A DNA stretch of 49,563 nucleotides, from positions 1 through 49,563 of the forward strand of contig NZ_VOXD01000042.1 in assembly GCF_008014675.1 (NCBI RefSeq), read 5' to 3'. The notes under the pieces were generated by a model. The model did not search any database and was not told the DNA's origin. It saw only the letters and a list, made by a program, of their open reading frames with translations. A program made the position numbers and the translations under genes. Shown piece by piece: positions 16,809 through 25,511 of the stretch. Source of the stretch: Neolewinella aurantiaca (GTDB taxonomy: Bacteria; Bacteroidota; Bacteroidia; Chitinophagales; Saprospiraceae). Every line of letters begins with the position of its first letter. Positions within the stretch are counted from its first letter, which is position 1.

Positions 16809-16848
16809 TCGTGTAATTAAATCATTAATAACTAAAACAGAAATTACG

Positions 16849-17835
16849 ATGAAAGCAATGCTGATTAATACCTACGGAGAAACCGCAAAGTTTGAAGCTA
16901 CGGAAGTAGACAAGCCAAAAACGAAGGAGGGGCATGTTCTCGTGAAAATTGCGGCGTCGAGCATCAATACAATCGACCTTATGATCCGTAACATGGGGAA
17001 AGACCTACCGTTGTCTCCGGATCTTCCGGCAAGCCTGGGAATGGACTTTGCCGGTGTGGTCGAAGAAGTTGGCGAAGGCGTAGACGGTTACTCCGTTGGA
17101 GATGAAGTGTATGGCTGCGCTGGAGGCCTGGCCAATCTGCCCGGAACGCTGGCGGACTACATCGTTGCCGACAGCAACCTGATCGCGCTTAAACCCAAAA
17201 ACCTTTCTATGCGGGAGGCAGCGGCTTTGCCGCTGGTAGGTATAACGGCCTACGAAGGTCTTACCCGCGCGGGCGTGGGTGAAGGACAGAAAGTGCTGAT
17301 ACACGGTGGTTCCGGTGGTGTTGGCCACCTGGCGGTGCAACTGGCGAAGTACTTCGGTGCTGATGTTTACTCGACGGAAGGCGATGAAACAAGACTGAAG
17401 CTGGTAGAAAAACTGGGAGCGACAACAATAAACTACAAAGCTGAAGCCGTAGAAGATTACGTGGCTAAGCATACCGGAGGAGCCGGGTTCGATGTAGTGT
17501 TCGATACCGTTGGAGGACCAAACCTGACGAATTCGTTTGATGCTGCCGCCCTGAACGGTCAAGTAGCAACCACTGTCTCTTTGCTGGAAATCGATTTGTC
17601 GACGGTACACTTCAAGGGCCTGTCGTTGCACGTTGTCTTTATGCTGATCCCGATGCTGAACAACTTCAAAAAAGAGAAGCACGGAGAAATTCTCAGTAAA
17701 CTGGCAAAAATCATCGAAGCAGGTCACGTAACACCTGTAGTCGATGAGCACAAATTCTCTCTTACTGAGGCTGGCGAAGCACACCGTTTTCTTGAGAGTG
17801 GCCAGGCTATAGGTAAAGTAGTGGTTGAGAATTAG
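16849..17835 (+). CDS. Zinc-free medium-chain dehydrogenase/quinone oxidoreductase
   Basis: The 328-residue product is an MDR-family enzyme of the quinone-reductase (Qor) branch. GroES-like part: MKAMLINTYGETAKFEATEVDKP, then HVLVKIAASSINTIDLMIRN and LGMDFAGVVEEVGEGVDGYSVGDEVYG. The NAD(P) site is VLIHGGSGGVGHLAVQLAKYFGADVYST (about residues 144-171). No catalytic or structural zinc cysteine set is present. Such enzymes reduce the double bond of enals, enones or quinones with NADPH. The ATG at 16849 matches the family start; the frame upstream to 16774 crosses the -7 element. A terminator follows 21 bases after the stop codon. The physiological substrate is unknown. Confidence 0.92.
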   Translation: MKAMLINTYGETAKFEATEVDKPKTKEGHVLVKIAASSINTIDLMIRNMGKDLPLSPDLPASLGMDFAGVVEEVGEGVDGYSVGDEVYGCAGGLANLPGTLADYIVADSNLIALKPKNLSMREAAALPLVGITAYEGLTRAGVGEGQKVLIHGGSGGVGHLAVQLAKYFGADVYSTEGDETRLKLVEKLGATTINYKAEAVEDYVAKHTGGAGFDVVFDTVGGPNLTNSFDAAALNGQVATTVSLLEIDLSTVHFKGLSLHVVFMLIPMLNNFKKEKHGEILSKLAKIIEAGHVTPVVDEHKFSLTEAGEAHRFLESGQAIGKVVVEN

Positions 17836-17856
17836 TGAAAGGTGATTCCAATCGGA

Positions 17857-17894
17857 GGATGCCCCGCAGCGAAGTCGGGGCATCCTTTTTTTTT
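17857..17894 (+). terminator. Rho-independent terminator
   Basis: GGATGCCCC pairs perfectly with GGGGCATCC and is followed by nine T residues. Confidence 0.9.
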
Positions 17895-18070
17895 GCGCGG
17901 CCAGAGTATAGTGAGCAAAATAGCCGGGATGTCTGTTCTTCAACCGATCGAAATACATGGCAGTAAGGTTCAATTCATACGGGCGCCGCAGGGAACGGAG
18001 ACATGAAATTGTAAATTCAGGACAACCCTTATCGCACTTAATGGTTTTTCTGAGGACCTTCCGAATTGAT

Positions 18071-18078
18071 TAGTTTTG
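18071..18078 (+). promoter_or_regulatory. -7 promoter element of hemF
   Basis: TAGTTTTG matches TAnnTTTG, 43 bases before the hemF ATG. Confidence 0.45.
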
Positions 18079-18121
18079 GCGAAGAGGGTCATTACCATAT
18101 ACACACGACTTCCCCCCCGAT

Positions 18122-19033
18122 ATGCCCAACCGCCAGGAAATAACCTCATACTTTCAATCTTTGCAGGACGAAATCTGCGCAGCCCTAAGTGCAGCGGACG
18201 GGAGTTCCTTTCAGGAAGACAGTTGGGATCGTCCGGGTGGAGGAGGAGGTCGCGCCCGCGTGATAAGAGGCAACTATATCGAAAAAGGCGGAGTCAACTT
18301 CAGTGCGGTGCACGGTGATTTGCCGCCGCAGGCGGCAGCAAGCCTCCATGTCGATCCCGAAGAAACAGGCTTTTATGCTACGGGAGTAAGCATAGTGTTG
18401 CATCCTAAGAATCCGCACGTCCCGATCATCCATATGAATGTGCGCTATTTCGAGTTGGACGGTGGCCGCTTCTGGTTTGGAGGAGGGATAGACCTTACAC
18501 CCCATTACATCGTTCCTGAACAGGCGGCTTACTTTCATCAACAGCTCAAAGACACCTGCGATCGTTTTGATGAAGCCTACTATCCGAAATTCAAGAACTG
18601 GGCGGATGATTACTTCTTCATTCCTCACCGGAATGAAACCCGCGGTATTGGAGGAATATTCTTTGATCGCCTGGAGCCAGGCACAGAAGGGAAGGACAAG
18701 CAGGCACTTTTCGACTTTACCGCAGCGGTAGGGGAGACCTTTGTGCCCACTTATCTTGAGCTGCTGAAAGTTAATAAAGACAAGCCCTTCACGGAGCAGG
18801 AAGCTGCGTGGCAAAAGCTTCGTCGGGGGCGTTATGTCGAGTTCAACCTGGTCTGGGACCGGGGTACTAAATTCGGCCTGACCACTAATGGCCGTACCGA
18901 GTCTATTCTTATGAGCCTGCCGCCGTTGGCTGGCTGGGAGTACGATTTTAAGGCAGCGCCGGGAAGCCGGGAGGCTGAGACCCTGGCCGCTTTGGTTAAG
19001 GGGAGGAATTGGCTTGAGAAGGACTTAGTTTAG
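18122..19033 (+). CDS. hemF: Oxygen-dependent coproporphyrinogen III oxidase
   Basis: The 303-residue product matches HemF: RARVIRGNYIEKGGVNFSAVHGDLPPQAA at about residues 45-73, HPKNPHVPIIHMNVRYFEL with the signature histidines, FWFGGGIDLTPHYI (near 120-133), FFIPHRNETRGIGGIFFDRL and a C-terminal GRYVEFNLVWDRGTKFGL...ESILMSLPPLAGWEYD. The enzyme converts coproporphyrinogen III to protoporphyrinogen IX with O2, oxidatively decarboxylating two propionates. It is soluble and usually dimeric. A bacterium using HemF makes haem aerobically through protoporphyrin. The length fits the family. No other hem gene is adjacent. Confidence 0.96.
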   Translation: MPNRQEITSYFQSLQDEICAALSAADGSSFQEDSWDRPGGGGGRARVIRGNYIEKGGVNFSAVHGDLPPQAAASLHVDPEETGFYATGVSIVLHPKNPHVPIIHMNVRYFELDGGRFWFGGGIDLTPHYIVPEQAAYFHQQLKDTCDRFDEAYYPKFKNWADDYFFIPHRNETRGIGGIFFDRLEPGTEGKDKQALFDFTAAVGETFVPTYLELLKVNKDKPFTEQEAAWQKLRRGRYVEFNLVWDRGTKFGLTTNGRTESILMSLPPLAGWEYDFKAAPGSREAETLAALVKGRNWLEKDLV

Positions 19034-19051
19034 TTTTTAAACACGGATATA

Positions 19052-19086
19052 TCGACATGTCGATTTGTCGACTTGTCGACAAGTCG
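19052..19086. repeat. Cluster of TCGA-centred palindromes after hemF
   Basis: TCGACATGTCGA (19052-19063) is followed at once by the perfect 18-base palindrome CGACTTGTCGACAAGTCG (19069-19086). Short GTCGA units repeat at 6-8 base intervals between them. No T run follows, so a plain terminator is unlikely. Confidence 0.6.
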
Positions 19087-19130
19087 GTATTTCCCAAAAA
19101 GCCACCCCATCCCCTCCCTCCAGCCCAACC

Positions 19131-19149
19131 TTGCACCTGCGTCCCCGCC
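19131..19149 (+). repeat. Dispersed motif copy 8
   Basis: TTGCACCTGCGTCCCCGCC in the hemF-gcvP interval, about 95 bases upstream of the gcvP -7 element. Confidence 0.6.
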
Positions 19150-19241
19150 GCATGATAATTACTGCTGGAGCAGGGTTTGAAATCCCGGAAAAGGTCTTTC
19201 ACCTTTCGGTATTTCGATCAACCAATCTCCCCTAAGCTGGT

Positions 19242-19249
19242 TACCTTTG
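19242..19249 (+). promoter_or_regulatory. -7 promoter element of gcvP
   Basis: TACCTTTG, exact match, 37 bases before the ATG. Confidence 0.55.
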
Positions 19250-19286
19250 CGCCGACAACGATTACCCGGCCAAATAACCACCACAT

Positions 19287-22181
19287 ATGCCAGTTCTTAC
19301 CCCCCGTTTTGATCAGTTTCAGGACCGCCACCTGGGCCCAGATGCAACCGCTACTGAAGCTATGCTGAAGACCATTGGCGCAGCCTCGCTGGAAGAATTG
19401 ATGGACCAGACGGTTCCTGCCAACATCCGTGACCGAGAACCCCTGGATGTCGCACCCGCCATCAGTGAGTACTACTACCTCCAGCACCTTAAGTCGATTG
19501 CCAAGCGCAATAAAGTGAATCGCTCCTTCATCGGAATGGGGTACTACAATACGGTTACACCAAGTGTTATTCTGCGAAATGTCTTCAGTAATCCGGGCTG
19601 GTATACCCAGTACACGCCCTACCAGGCTGAAATTGCGCAGGGACGACTGGAGGCCCTCCTCAACTACCAGACGATGGTGTCGGACCTCACTGGTCTGCCC
19701 GTTGCCAACGCGAGCCTTCTCGACGAAGGAACTGCTGCTGCTGAAGCAATGAGCATGTTTTACGGACAGCGCAATAAGCGGGTGAAAGGGGATCCGGTAA
19801 GCGTGTTCCTCGTTTCGGATCAGGTGTTGCCGCAAACCATTGCGGTGCTCGAAACCAGAGCAGAACCTCTCAATATCACCGTAGAGGTTAAACCGGTAAG
19901 CGAATTCGAGTTCGCAGAAAACCGCGTCTTCGGAATGCTGCTGCAGTACCCTGGCGCAAATGGTATTGTTGAAGATTACCGCGAGGTGGTAGAGCAGGCA
20001 ACCGCAGCGAATGTATTTACCGTGGTGGCTGCCGACCTTCTGGCACTGACCCTGCTGACTCCTCCCGGAGAATGGGGCGCCGATGCCGTAGTTGGTAATT
20101 CGCAGCGCTTTGGCGTGCCGATGGGCTTTGGTGGACCGCACGCAGCTTACTTTGCTACCACCGACAAATACAAACGCCAGATTCCCGGCCGGATCATCGG
20201 TGTGAGCCAGGACCGGTTTGGAAACTACGCACTGCGTATGGCGCTGCAAACCCGCGAGCAGCACATCCGCCGGGAAAAGGCAACCTCAAACATCTGTACC
20301 GCCCAGGCACTGCTGGCCAACATGGCCGGCTTTTATGCCGCATACCACGGTGCTGAAGGCTTGAGCGCCATCGCTCGGCGCACCCATCACTTTACCGTAT
20401 TGCTTGCTAACGCACTGGCTTCCGCCGGGTATACGCTCGCAAGCGAGTCTTTCTTCGATACACTCCACATCGGAGCCAGCCCCGAAAAAGCAAGCGAAAT
20501 CCGCCAGAAAGCAGAGATGGAAGGCTACAACTTCTTCTACCCGACCGAAGGAGGTATCCGTCTCAGTTTCGATGAGTCTGTAGCTACAACCGACCTGACC
20601 GCCATATGCCGGATTTTTGGTGCTTCGCTGGATTACCAGGGAGCTGAACTGACCGAAAACGGTGGCGTCGGGGGAGTAGAAGATCGTATTCCCGAAGGGC
20701 TGAAACGAACCAGTGATTTTCTTACTCACCCCAATTTCCGCAAATACCGGACCGAGACCAAAATGATGCGCTACCTCAAGCGCCTCGAAAATAAGGACCT
20801 CAGTCTCGTGCACAGCATGATCCCTCTGGGCAGCTGTACGATGAAACTGAACGCTGCGACGCAGTTGATCCCTGTATCCTGGCCCGAATTCGCAGATATT
20901 CATCCTTTTGCACCTATTGAACAAGCTCAGGGCTACAAACAGATCTTTGCCGAGTTGGAAAAAGACCTGGCCGAAATTACCGGTTTTACTTCCTGTAGCC
21001 TGCAACCTAACTCAGGAGCAAGCGGAGAGTACGCCGGCCTGATGGTAATCAGAGCTTACCACCACGACCGCAACGAAGAGCACCGTGATGTAGCGATCAT
21101 TCCTGAGTCTGCACACGGAACCAACCCCGCAAGTGCAGTAATGGCGGGTATGAAAGTAGTCGTAGTTAAATCCGACGATGCTGGTAATATCGACATCGAT
21201 GACCTCAAAGAAAAGGTAGCGGAAAATAAAGATAATCTCGCCTGCCTGATGATCACCTACCCCAGCACTTTTGGTGTGTTTGAAACCGGAGTAGTTGAAA
21301 TCTGCGAGGTTGTGCACGAGGCCGGAGGTATGGTTTACATGGACGGCGCCAATATGAACGCTCAGGTCGGGCTTACCAGCCCCGGCCGTATCGGAGCCGA
21401 CGTTTGCCACCTCAACCTGCACAAAACATTCGCCATTCCGCACGGCGGCGGCGGGCCTGGAATGGGCCCGATCTGTTGTAACGAAAAACTCGCCCCTTTC
21501 CTGCCCGGACACCCGCTGCAGACTACGGGAGGCAGTAAGGCAACTAAGGCCGTATCTGCCGCTCCGTGGGGGTCGGCTTCCATCCTGCTGATTTCTTACG
21601 CCTATATCAAGATGCTGGGCGCCAAAGGACTCAAAGCAGCAAGTGAGTACGCCATCCTGAATGCAAACTACATCAAGGCTCGTATCGAGAATGATTACGA
21701 CGTACTGTTTACCGGAGAAAATGGCCGGGCAGCACACGAGCTGATCATCGACTTGCGTCCGTTCAAGTCTGTAATGTCGGCCGGAGACCTGGCCAAGCGC
21801 CTGATCGATTATGGCTTCCACGCTCCGACCCTCAGCTGGCCGGTAGCCGGCACGGTGATGATCGAGCCTACCGAATCCGAAGGAAAGGATGAACTCGATC
21901 GTTTCTGCGATGCCCTGATCGCTATCCGGGCCGAAGCCGACGCGATCGCCCGGGGTGATGCTGATGCCGAAGACAATGTCCTGACCAATGCACCGCACAC
22001 CATTGCCGAAATTACCGCCAATGAATGGACACACGCATACTCGCGCGAGCAAGCTGCGTTCCCACTGCCATACCTGCGTGAAGGGCTGAAGTTCTGGCCA
22101 TCCGTGGGCCGCGTAGACGACGGCTACGGTGACCGGAATTTTGTCTGCACCTGCCCGCCCATCGAGGCCTACGCAGAATAG
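19287..22181 (+). CDS. gcvP: Glycine dehydrogenase (decarboxylating), glycine cleavage P protein
   Basis: The 964-residue product is a full-length single-chain P protein. The N-terminal half has FDQFQDRHLGPDATATEAML and FIGMGYYNTVTPSVILRNVFSNPGWYTQYTPYQAEI; the C-terminal half has SMIPLGSCTMKLNAATQL and the PLP site VCHLNLHKTFAIPHGGGGPGMGPI, with K713 as the PLP-binding lysine. It removes CO2 from glycine and passes the aminomethyl group to lipoyl-GcvH. This is the first step of the cleavage system, which feeds C1 units to tetrahydrofolate. gcvT and gcvH are not adjacent, so the system is scattered, as is common in Bacteroidota. It has its own -7 element and terminator. Confidence 0.97.
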   Translation: MPVLTPRFDQFQDRHLGPDATATEAMLKTIGAASLEELMDQTVPANIRDREPLDVAPAISEYYYLQHLKSIAKRNKVNRSFIGMGYYNTVTPSVILRNVFSNPGWYTQYTPYQAEIAQGRLEALLNYQTMVSDLTGLPVANASLLDEGTAAAEAMSMFYGQRNKRVKGDPVSVFLVSDQVLPQTIAVLETRAEPLNITVEVKPVSEFEFAENRVFGMLLQYPGANGIVEDYREVVEQATAANVFTVVAADLLALTLLTPPGEWGADAVVGNSQRFGVPMGFGGPHAAYFATTDKYKRQIPGRIIGVSQDRFGNYALRMALQTREQHIRREKATSNICTAQALLANMAGFYAAYHGAEGLSAIARRTHHFTVLLANALASAGYTLASESFFDTLHIGASPEKASEIRQKAEMEGYNFFYPTEGGIRLSFDESVATTDLTAICRIFGASLDYQGAELTENGGVGGVEDRIPEGLKRTSDFLTHPNFRKYRTETKMMRYLKRLENKDLSLVHSMIPLGSCTMKLNAATQLIPVSWPEFADIHPFAPIEQAQGYKQIFAELEKDLAEITGFTSCSLQPNSGASGEYAGLMVIRAYHHDRNEEHRDVAIIPESAHGTNPASAVMAGMKVVVVKSDDAGNIDIDDLKEKVAENKDNLACLMITYPSTFGVFETGVVEICEVVHEAGGMVYMDGANMNAQVGLTSPGRIGADVCHLNLHKTFAIPHGGGGPGMGPICCNEKLAPFLPGHPLQTTGGSKATKAVSAAPWGSASILLISYAYIKMLGAKGLKAASEYAILNANYIKARIENDYDVLFTGENGRAAHELIIDLRPFKSVMSAGDLAKRLIDYGFHAPTLSWPVAGTVMIEPTESEGKDELDRFCDALIAIRAEADAIARGDADAEDNVLTNAPHTIAEITANEWTHAYSREQAAFPLPYLREGLKFWPSVGRVDDGYGDRNFVCTCPPIEAYAE

Positions 22182-22209
22182 AAAATTCCAGATTGTGAAA
22201 AAAAACTGA

Positions 22210-22245
22210 CAGCCAGGTAGCCAGATTGCTGCCTGGCTGCTTTTG
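22210..22245 (+). terminator. Rho-independent terminator of gcvP
   Basis: CAGCCAGGTAGC pairs with GCTGCCTGGCTG, then CTTTTGTTTG. Confidence 0.8.
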
Positions 22246-22268
22246 TTTGTGTGGGACCGGCTGTAGCA

Positions 22269-22286
22269 GGCGAGGCCGCAGGTGCC
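22269..22286 (-). repeat. Dispersed motif copy 9
   Basis: The minus strand reads GGCACCTGCGGCCTCGCC, between the gcvP terminator and the stop codon of the convergent membrane-protein gene. Confidence 0.55.
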
Positions 22287-22306
22287 AGGGCGGTTGAATG
22301 TCAGTG

Positions 22307-22753
22307 CTATCCTACCGGAACCATGTCCGTTCCCACTGCTTGCCGGACGAAGTGTTTCAGCATGTCTACCTGCTCAGCGCCAAGCTTTTCCCCGAATTTA
22401 CCGGCCTGATAAGCCGTAAGCATAAAAAGCGCCGCAATGGGTAAGCCCCATACCGCCAGGCTCGACTCACCCATCATGTAGCGCGATATCCCATAAGAGG
22501 TAATGAAAAAACCACCGATGCCGACACTGAAGTAAATGAACATGAATAGTGTCCAGACGGAGGGCCGGGGGCCAATCAGACCCGCAATTACGGTAGGGCC
22601 ATCAGCCTCCTCGTTTTCTTCTACCCTGAAATTCAGCTGCGGAGACCAGAAATGCACCTCGTCGCCGGTTATATCAAGAATGATATGATCGCCAATTACC
22701 CGGCCGGTAACGTGCGGCGGTGCCTTCGCCAGCAGCAGACGAATCCGTTCCAT
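22307..22753 (-). CDS. Conserved membrane protein of unknown function
   Basis: The 148-residue product (ATG at 22753; a GTG lies one codon earlier) has a soluble N-terminal part with RIRLLLAKAPPHVTGRVIGDHIILDI and HFWSPQLNFRVEE, then GLIGPRPSVWTLFMF leading into a membrane helix, a second helix (WGLPIAALFMLTAYQAGKFG) and a C-terminal LGAEQVDMLKHFVRQ helix. I have seen this order, with the WSPQL and GPRPSVWT motifs, in uncharacterised Bacteroidota proteins, but no role is known to me. It converges on gcvP, and its promoter is not obvious. The 242 bases between it and the divergent esterase contain no supported gene. Confidence 0.75.
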   Translation of the reverse strand: MERIRLLLAKAPPHVTGRVIGDHIILDITGDEVHFWSPQLNFRVEENEEADGPTVIAGLIGPRPSVWTLFMFIYFSVGIGGFFITSYGISRYMMGESSLAVWGLPIAALFMLTAYQAGKFGEKLGAEQVDMLKHFVRQAVGTDMVPVG

Positions 22754-22998
22754 CACCTCCGTCGGGCTGCAGCGAACGTGGAACTTGAAGCGGGGGCGAA
22801 TGTGGGTAATTGAAGTATCGATGAGCGACGGATTGTAAGGGCAATTTACTGATTATCTGCCAATGAAGCCCGGATTAAAAGCGGGAAACGAACCAACATT
22901 TCTCCGTTTCGATACAACCGCTTTTGCCTCTGAGCTTTTATCTTTTAAGCGGTAAGTAGTCTTACTTTTCATTCTTCCTCAACGTAAACGCGCCTACA

Positions 22999-23796
22999 GT
23001 GCCTCTTCGCAATACCCTTCTTTACAATAGCCTTGGTCTTCCCGCTTACTGGAAAGCCTGCCGTAAGGCCAGGGCCGAAATGGAAGCCGTCGTGGAAAAG
23101 GTCCGGTACGGAGAACACCGCCGGCAGTACGTTCTGGTTGTGAAGGGCAGGAACGCCATCCCCGGCCGCTACGCCTTCTATTTTCACGGTGGAGCCTGGA
23201 CGTTCGGCCAGCCAGAGAGCTTTGTTCCGGCGGCGAATCCGTGGTTGGAGCTCGGCTTCACGGTCGTGCTGCCCAGTTACCGCCGCCCACCGCAGGTGGG
23301 ATTGGACGGGGTGGTGAACGACTGCCGGGCCGCCATCGGAGCGATAGAGCCCGCCGGACAGGTGACCCACCTCCACGCAGGGGGAATCAGCGCGGGCGCT
23401 CATCTCACCGCTCTGTTGAGCCTCCACCCGGAGTGGTGGAAGGAGGCCGGCTGGCCCGGCGGCCCGCAAAAGGCATTGCTTTGCGCCGGACCTTTATCAT
23501 TGGAGCTTCTCTCTCCGCGGGCAATTTTCAGGAGATACGCCCATCTGGATCCCTGCCAAACAATCATTCCTGACCTGCCCGACTTAGATTGGCAGTTGCT
23601 ACACGGCACCCATGATGGTATGGTAGACAGTAATCACTCAGAAAATTTCTACGAAAAGTTGTTGGCGGCGGGCCATTCTGCGGACCTTCACATTCTCCCC
23701 GGTGGTACCCATCTGGATGCCGGCCGGTGGATGTTCGGAGGGCAAGGAGCGCAAACCGTTCGTGATTTCCTGGGCGCAGGCGCAGGTGCAGAGTAA
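22999..23796 (+). CDS. Alpha/beta hydrolase (HSL/BD-FAE-like esterase)
   Basis: The 265-residue product has the esterase layout: oxyanion motif YFHGGAWTFGQPESF at about residues 58-72, nucleophile motif HAGGISAGAHLTALLSLHP with serine in G-x-S-x-G, an acid in HGTHDGMV near residue 199 and a histidine in GGTHLDAG near 236. It probably hydrolyses short-chain carboxyl esters in the cytosol, as there is no signal peptide. The start is a GTG; no ATG is available upstream in frame. The last codons, FLGAGAGAE, are produced by a dispersed-motif copy that overlaps the 3' end of the gene. It has no operon partner. Confidence 0.85.
   Translation: MPLRNTLLYNSLGLPAYWKACRKARAEMEAVVEKVRYGEHRRQYVLVVKGRNAIPGRYAFYFHGGAWTFGQPESFVPAANPWLELGFTVVLPSYRRPPQVGLDGVVNDCRAAIGAIEPAGQVTHLHAGGISAGAHLTALLSLHPEWWKEAGWPGGPQKALLCAGPLSLELLSPRAIFRRYAHLDPCQTIIPDLPDLDWQLLHGTHDGMVDSNHSENFYEKLLAAGHSADLHILPGGTHLDAGRWMFGGQGAQTVRDFLGAGAGAE
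23773..23790 (-). repeat. Dispersed motif copy 10, at the 3' end of the esterase gene
   Basis: The minus strand reads TGCACCTGCGCCTGCGCC. On the coding strand it becomes GAGAGA just before the stop codon, so the motif forms the C-terminus of the enzyme. Confidence 0.6.
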
Positions 23797-23851
23797 GGCT
23801 GCTTAACGAGCAGAGCTGAACGCTGTAACCAATCTCTCTCTAATCCGGATT

Positions 23852-23871
23852 TTGCATCCTGCGGCCGCGCC
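23852..23871 (+). repeat. Dispersed motif copy 11
   Basis: TTGCATCCTGCGGCCGCGCC, variant with the extra T, between two convergent genes; no promoter role is possible for a neighbouring gene in this direction. Confidence 0.6.
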
Positions 23872-23883
23872 CCGATCCTGTAG

Positions 23884-24375
23884 CTATTGGCCTAAACAGA
23901 GAATCTCAATCGGGTCTGTTTGGATGACGTTGCTGAAATTACCCGCCCGGTCGCGAATCTGGATGGAGTAAGAAAAGGTGTCGATAGGGTAAGTTTCATC
24001 TTCGGCGCAAAGGCGGTTGTTGAAGATGCAGCATACACCCGTTTCGTTGATAAGGTTTATGAATATGTCCCCACTAATGCCATTCCCCGTTCCTTCCTCC
24101 GGGATGAGCGGGAGACTCAGCGGTGTTTGCAGGCCGATTCTGCTGTCGGTCAGGAAAATATCGATACTGTCGGTATTCGGCAGGCTGAGGTCTCCGTCTC
24201 CATCCGTGAAGGAAAAATGAATCTGGATGCTGTCCAGCGGACCATTCGTAAACTGATAGATCTGGTTCTTGTTGAGTCCCTCGAAAGTCAGTACCGGCTC
24301 GTTGGGGAATTCGGGCGGGTTCACGCAGGCAGCAAGGAACAAAACGGGCAGCAAATAGAGAAGGATACGAGGCAT
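23884..24375 (-). CDS. Predicted lipoprotein of unknown function
   Basis: The 163-residue product starts at the ATG at 24375 with a lipoprotein signal (MPRILLYLLPVLFLAACVNPPEFPNEP), lipidation at the cysteine of LAAC. The mature part is beta-rich: PVLTFEGLNKNQIYQF, DSIQIHFSFTDGDGDLSLP, DIFLTDSRIG, and an end FSYSIQIRDRAGNFSNVIQTDPIEIL. That is the pattern of an Ig-like or cadherin-like fold, with DGDGDL a possible calcium loop. Two adjacent cysteines, CCIF, and NRLCAED may form disulfides. Bacteroidota encode many such surface lipoproteins. I cannot name a function. It is divergent from the LuxE-like gene. Confidence 0.8.
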   Translation of the reverse strand: MPRILLYLLPVLFLAACVNPPEFPNEPVLTFEGLNKNQIYQFTNGPLDSIQIHFSFTDGDGDLSLPNTDSIDIFLTDSRIGLQTPLSLPLIPEEGTGNGISGDIFINLINETGVCCIFNNRLCAEDETYPIDTFSYSIQIRDRAGNFSNVIQTDPIEILCLGQ

Positions 24376-24500
24376 AGGACAGGACTTTCGGGACACAATA
24401 GCAACCACCAGAGCAGCTATTTGGTTTATTGCAGGCTGCTTGCGTTGTCGGCTTTGGCCAACAACGTAAAACAGATGCAGCAGCCAGGCAAATTACCCAA

Positions 24501-25496
24501 ATGGAAGAACAGCAACGCGAACGATTACTGAAAGACATCCGGAACGTCACCCCCGAAAGCTTCGGAAAAGTAGCCTTGAGCGTCTTCCGGTACCAGGCTG
24601 CGCACAATGATATTTACGCTCAATTTCTTGATTTGTTGCGCGTCGACCCCTCCTCCGTCTCCTCCCCGACGGATATTCCGCATATGCCCATTGCGTTGTT
24701 CAAAAAATACCGTTTGCAGAGTGGAGACTGGGACCCCGTCCGTACGTTTACCAGCAGCGGTACAACGGGCACCGCAACCAGCCACCACCCTTTACGCAAT
24801 GAGGAATGGTACCGCGAGAATGCCCGGAAAGCTTTTGAATTGCAATACGGACCGCTCAAAGACCGGCCTGTCCTCGCCCTGCTCCCCGCCTATCTGGAGC
24901 GCACCGGCTCCAGCCTCGTCTTTATGGCCGATGACTTCATTCAGCAATCCGGGCATCCCGAATCCGGATTCTTTCTGGATGACCTGCCCGAATTGAGCCG
25001 GAAGTTGTCCGCGTTGAAGAATAGCCCCGTCCCACCTCTGTTGATTGGCGTCAGTTTTGCTTTGTTAGACCTGGCCGAAGACCACGCACAGCCACTTGGT
25101 GGCACCATAGTCATGGAAACGGGCGGCATGAAAGGCCGCCGCCGGGAAATGACACGCCCCGAGTTGCACGGCGTTCTGTCCCGGGCCTTCGGGGTAGAGC
25201 ACATCCATTCGGAGTACGGAATGACGGAACTGCTCAGCCAGGCTTACGCCCCCAAAGATGGCCTTTTCCTGCCTGCGCCAACCCTTCGCGCGCAGGCAAG
25301 GGATATCACCGATCCGCTGGCGCTCGTAGGCGCCGGTAAGACAGGTGCACTCAACCTCACAGACCTGGCCAACTTCGATACCATTTCGTTCATCGCAACC
25401 GATGATCTCGGACGCGTTTACCCCAACGGATCATTTGAAGTGCTCGGCCGGCTCGACGCGAGCGACGTAAGGGGGTGTAACCTTCTGGTACTTTAG
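24501..25496 (+). CDS. LuxE/PaaK-family acyl-activating protein
   Basis: The 331-residue product (ATG at 24501) contains TFTSSGTTGTATSHHPL near residue 90, the AMP/phosphate-loop motif (TSSGTTGxxS) of LuxE-type acyl-protein synthetases and of phenylacetate-CoA ligases. It also has VMETGGMKGRRREMTRPELH and IHSEYGMTELLSQAY near 230-245, where the glutamate-tyrosine stretch closes the adenylate site, and a last ALNLTDLANFDTISFIATDDLGR. It is short enough for LuxE, but luxC and luxD-like genes are absent here. The likely chemistry is activation of a carboxylate as an acyl-adenylate with transfer to a protein or CoA; the substrate is unknown. It overlaps nothing and lies 15 bases from the convergent lipase-like gene. 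Confidence 0.88.
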   Translation: MEEQQRERLLKDIRNVTPESFGKVALSVFRYQAAHNDIYAQFLDLLRVDPSSVSSPTDIPHMPIALFKKYRLQSGDWDPVRTFTSSGTTGTATSHHPLRNEEWYRENARKAFELQYGPLKDRPVLALLPAYLERTGSSLVFMADDFIQQSGHPESGFFLDDLPELSRKLSALKNSPVPPLLIGVSFALLDLAEDHAQPLGGTIVMETGGMKGRRREMTRPELHGVLSRAFGVEHIHSEYGMTELLSQAYAPKDGLFLPAPTLRAQARDITDPLALVGAGKTGALNLTDLANFDTISFIATDDLGRVYPNGSFEVLGRLDASDVRGCNLLVL

Positions 25497-25511
25497 GGCG
25501 CAGCCGGGGAA

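Noticed and set aside
16774..16848. Longer N-termini for the MDR oxidoreductase, and likewise for rpoD, alaS, the metallopeptidase and the PurF-like gene
   Set aside because: The extra codons run through promoter elements or precede signal peptides and family-typical starts.
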